A stretch of DNA of 64,000 bases from Rhizobiaceae bacterium (lineage in GTDB: Bacteria > Pseudomonadota > Alphaproteobacteria > Rhizobiales > Rhizobiaceae), in NCBI GenBank assembly GCA_023953835.1, contig JAMLJB010000002.1, positions 154,630 through 218,629 of the forward strand, read 5' to 3'. This document shows, piece by piece, positions 61,734 through 64,000 of the stretch (position 1 is the stretch's first letter; every line of letters begins with the position of its first letter). The translations under genes were made by a program, and so were the position numbers. Under the pieces are notes generated by a model. It was not told where the DNA came from. It did not search any database and saw only the letters and a program-made list of their open reading frames with translations.

Positions 61734-62084
61734 TCAGCATCCCTCTTCGATATATTCTTTCAGTACGACCGCGTGGTTGTGTGCCTCATCTCTTGCGCCG
61801 AAGAGAAGCGTCACACGCCCGTTGGCTTCGCACTGGCGCAGCGTCTCGATCTCGCTTTTCCTTCCGCCAAGCTCGATGCGGTAGCGTCGCCGTAACTCTG
61901 CCCACTTTTCCGGATCGTGCCCGAACCATTTGCGCAGTTCAGCGCTCGGCGCGACCTCCTTGAGCCAAAGATCGACGGCGGCTTCTTCCTTTTTGAGGCC
62001 GCGCGGCCAAAGGCGGTCGACCAGTATGCGCAGGCCGTCACCTGTCGCCGGCGGCACGTAGACCCGCTTCAGAACGTAGCTCAT
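61734..62084 (-). CDS. DUF488 family protein
   Basis: 116 residues. RILVDRLWPRGLKKEEAAVDLWLKEVAPS and LRKWFGHDPEKWAEL are the DUF488 signature; a late LLFGARDEAHNHAVVL follows. Small cytoplasmic protein of unknown biochemical role. Confidence 0.93.
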   Translation of the reverse strand: MSYVLKRVYVPPATGDGLRILVDRLWPRGLKKEEAAVDLWLKEVAPSAELRKWFGHDPEKWAELRRRYRIELGGRKSEIETLRQCEANGRVTLLFGARDEAHNHAVVLKEYIEEGC

Positions 62085-62193
62085 GATGGCCTCCCTAGCA
62101 CAAGTGGAAGCAGATCATTGGTATTGGTCGGTTCAATTACGAATATCACCTCCGAAGCCGTCATATCCAGCCAGTGGAAGACGACCACCGAGT

Positions 62194-62574
62194 TCAATCC
62201 GAGCGAATTACCGTGACCGACTGCAATTGACCGCCGGCGGCTCGCCAATGCAGAGTCTGGCCTTCACACAATCCGATGAGCGCTGCGCCGGTCTCGCTCA
62301 GGATGGAGATCGGCTTCTCGTGCCGCGGCACGTCCGCCGGATACACAAGCTTGCCCACGCGCTCCTCAGGACATCCTCTTTCCAGAAAGCGCACCATCGA
62401 TCCCATCGTCACCAGCCCAAACCAAGGCTCGACGAGCGTGGCCCGGGCAAGCTCGCGGTGAAGGAAGCCCGCGATCCTTGGCAATCGAGGCTTTGCGGCT
62501 TCGGCAAGCCAGGCGAGTCGGTGGAAGTCGTCGGCGCCGAGTGCAATCGGCGGCAGGGCATGTATCAGGTTCAT
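62194..62574 (-). CDS. rnk: Rnk/GreA-type nucleoside diphosphate kinase regulator
   Basis: 126 residues from ATG 62574 (no clear ribosome site). A short helical N-terminus and a GreA/GreB C-terminal domain (VTMGSMVRFLERG, KLVYPADVPRHEKPISILSETGAALIGL). Binds near the RNA polymerase secondary channel; the precise role is not known. Confidence 0.85.
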   Translation of the reverse strand: MNLIHALPPIALGADDFHRLAWLAEAAKPRLPRIAGFLHRELARATLVEPWFGLVTMGSMVRFLERGCPEERVGKLVYPADVPRHEKPISILSETGAALIGLCEGQTLHWRAAGGQLQSVTVIRSD

Positions 62575-62765
62575 GGCGGCGCTGGGTCGGTCTGCTGAGG
62601 AGGAAGAATGTCCAAAACCCCGCACGCGGCAATTGCGCCGGGGCCTTAATCGCCTGCCTGCAGGGAACCACCCTTGCTCATCATGAAGAGCTTGCGCCGC
62701 CGCATCCACATTGAGCCATCGAACGCCGCATGAAATCGGTAGTCAAGCAGTTCTGACCACATAAA

Positions 62766-62778
62766 GGGCAAATTGCCC
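62766..62778. promoter_or_regulatory. short palindrome upstream of glutamate dehydrogenase
   Basis: GGGCAA-A-TTGCCC, perfect over 13 bases, about 93 bases before the dehydrogenase start. No repeat of it was noticed elsewhere; the regulator is unknown. Confidence 0.35.
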
Positions 62779-62870
62779 AAAATAGGTCAGCAACGCTGTC
62801 TTGGGTTGCGATATCAGTGCCTGTCTTTTATGCAGATGCCGCAAATCAAATCCAACTCTCAGGAGCCATG

Positions 62871-64000
62871 ATGCCGGAAGACGGTCTTCTTGATCACGCG
62901 CTCGTCCGCCTGGACGAGGCAGCCACCCACCTTAGCATCGACCCGGACGTGATCGAGAAACTGAAATATGCACGAGAAACCACAAAGGTGCGGCTCATGA
63001 TCCGCATGGACGACGGATCGCGAAAATCCTTTCTAGCCTGGCGCTGTCGCTATGACGACACGCGCGGTCCGACCAAAGGCGGCATCCGCTTCCATCCCAA
63101 CTCTACCGCCGACGAGGTCGAAACGCTGGCATTCTGGATGACCTTCAAATGTGCCGTGATGAACCTGCCCTATGGCGGCGGCAAGGGCGCTGTTCAGGTC
63201 GATCCGCGCAAGCTATCCAAGGCGGAGCTGGAACGGCTGTCACGCGCATACATCCAGGCGTTTGCCCGTATAATCGGGCCAGATCGCGACATCCCCGCAC
63301 CGGACGTCTACACCAACTCGATGATCATGGGCTGGATGGCGGACGAATATGCCCAGATCGTCGGCGAGGCGGTGCCGGCCGTCATCACCGGCAAGCCGAT
63401 TGCGCTAGGCGGCTCCCTGGGACGTGGCGACGCAACGGCGCGCGGCGGCTACTATCTTGTCCGCCATCTGGCCGAGGATCTCGGCCTGCACCAGATAATG
63501 CGCGTCGCCATCCAAGGGTTCGGCAATGCCGGGCAGCACATAGCCCGCCTACTTGCCGCCGACGGCCACAAGATCGTTGCAGTTTCGGATTCGGAAGGCG
63601 CTGTGCGATCCGACGCCGGCCTGCATGTCGACATGCTGATCGACGCCAAGGCCGCAGGCAGGTCCGTTGCCGGCACCATCGGACAGGGCGGACATGAATT
63701 CCTTGCCGCCGATGACCTCGTCGCCGTCGATTGCGACCTGCTCGTGCCGGCGGCGCTGGAGAACATGATCGATGAGAAGAATGCCGGCTCCGTCAAGGCC
63801 AAGCTGGTGCTGGAACTGGCTAACGGACCGGTGACGCCCGAGGCGGACGACATCCTCGCGAGAAGCGGCGTCGTGATATTGCCGGACATCCTGGCGAATG
63901 CAGGTGGCGTCACCGTGTCCTATTTCGAGTGGGTTCAGAACCGGCAGGGCTTCTACTGGACCGTGGACGAAATCCACGGCCGGCTGCGCACGATCATGGA
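62871..64000 (+). CDS. gdhA: Glu/Leu/Phe/Val dehydrogenase, likely glutamate dehydrogenase, 3' end outside the window
   Basis: 376 residues visible; the frame is open at the last base. Reversibly deaminates glutamate to 2-oxoglutarate with NAD(P). TKGGIRFHPNST, MNLPYGGGKGAV (substrate Lys), PAPDVYTNSMIMGWMADEY, GFGNAGQHIA (nucleotide site) and LANAGGVTVSYFEW are present. AGGAG precedes two successive ATGs; the second (62871) has better spacing. The family is usually about 420 residues, so about 45 are missing. Confidence 0.92.
   Translation, partial: MPEDGLLDHALVRLDEAATHLSIDPDVIEKLKYARETTKVRLMIRMDDGSRKSFLAWRCRYDDTRGPTKGGIRFHPNSTADEVETLAFWMTFKCAVMNLPYGGGKGAVQVDPRKLSKAELERLSRAYIQAFARIIGPDRDIPAPDVYTNSMIMGWMADEYAQIVGEAVPAVITGKPIALGGSLGRGDATARGGYYLVRHLAEDLGLHQIMRVAIQGFGNAGQHIARLLAADGHKIVAVSDSEGAVRSDAGLHVDMLIDAKAAGRSVAGTIGQGGHEFLAADDLVAVDCDLLVPAALENMIDEKNAGSVKAKLVLELANGPVTPEADDILARSGVVILPDILANAGGVTVSYFEWVQNRQGFYWTVDEIHGRLRTIM

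Noticed and set aside
1..64000. Mobile elements, CRISPR arrays, tRNA or rRNA genes
   Set aside because: None seen on reading both strands; no transposase-like proteins or regularly spaced repeats. The islands of decay look like deletion scars rather than insertion events.

Overview
The window reads as a chromosomal or megaplasmid segment of a denitrifying alphaproteobacterium, most likely Hyphomicrobiales (a Phyllobacteriaceae/Rhizobium-like GC-rich genome). The grounds are high GC, gene order and protein style: narK1-narK2 fusion, copper nitrite reductase with NirV, pseudoazurin, NnrR-type regulation, fixNOQP-type cbb3 oxidase, and the FtrABCD iron system known from Brucella and Bordetella. 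It carries almost no selfish DNA: I see no insertion sequence, integrase, CRISPR array, rRNA or tRNA.

Layout. 1-3052: end of a PepSY/flavodoxin-type membrane reductase and an ApbE flavin transferase. 3276-15920 (minus): one long nitrate-respiration operon narK-narGHJI-ppiC-orf-moeA-DUF2478, with a divergent NarR-like Crp/Fnr regulator. 16980-22070: nitrite reduction (nirK, nirV, pseudoazurin, nnrS, a small orf) and the NnrR-like regulator. 22067-25832 (minus): a compact set of NsrR-like regulator, truncated haemoglobin, SufT/DUF59 protein, tandem DUF2249 protein, polytopic haem-copper-oxidase-like membrane protein and small orfs. 26214-29471: ftrABCD iron uptake. 29497-31925: second NnrS and small proteins. 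31938-37728: an anaerobic ubiquinone module (ubiX, ubiD, DUF6455, ubiT, ubiU, ubiV) and a molybdopterin gene (mog). 37852-39708: DUF2249 protein and hemN. 39709-41411: a decayed patch with a broken small membrane ORF, a cupin and a truncated nosR. 41569-49774 (minus): an NsrR-like regulator heading a cbb3 oxidase operon (ccoNOQP, ccoI, ccoS) with unusual extras. 49907-51791: MarR/redoxin and a divergent exported protein. 51775-59537: sulfur assimilation (cysJI, 1-Cys peroxiredoxin, cystathionine gamma-synthase-like enzyme, PAS protein) and a LysR regulator. 59647-64000: 5-FTHF cyclo-ligase, a wrecked ctaD (aa3 oxidase subunit I) joined to a Tim44-like fragment, DUF488, Rnk and a glutamate dehydrogenase running off the end.

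How it fits together. The genes describe life at low oxygen: nitrate to nitrite to NO, high-affinity oxygen respiration, O2-independent haem and quinone synthesis, Mo cofactor and iron supply, and NO damage control. Ten palindromes of the TTTGCG-N4-CGCAAA type are spread through 19.1-41.5 kb, almost always in divergent promoter gaps, and tie the pieces into one NnrR-like regulon. Three further 23-bp palindromes resemble NsrR operators. N2O reduction looks lost here: only the 5' end of nosR survives, and no nor or nosZ genes lie in the window.
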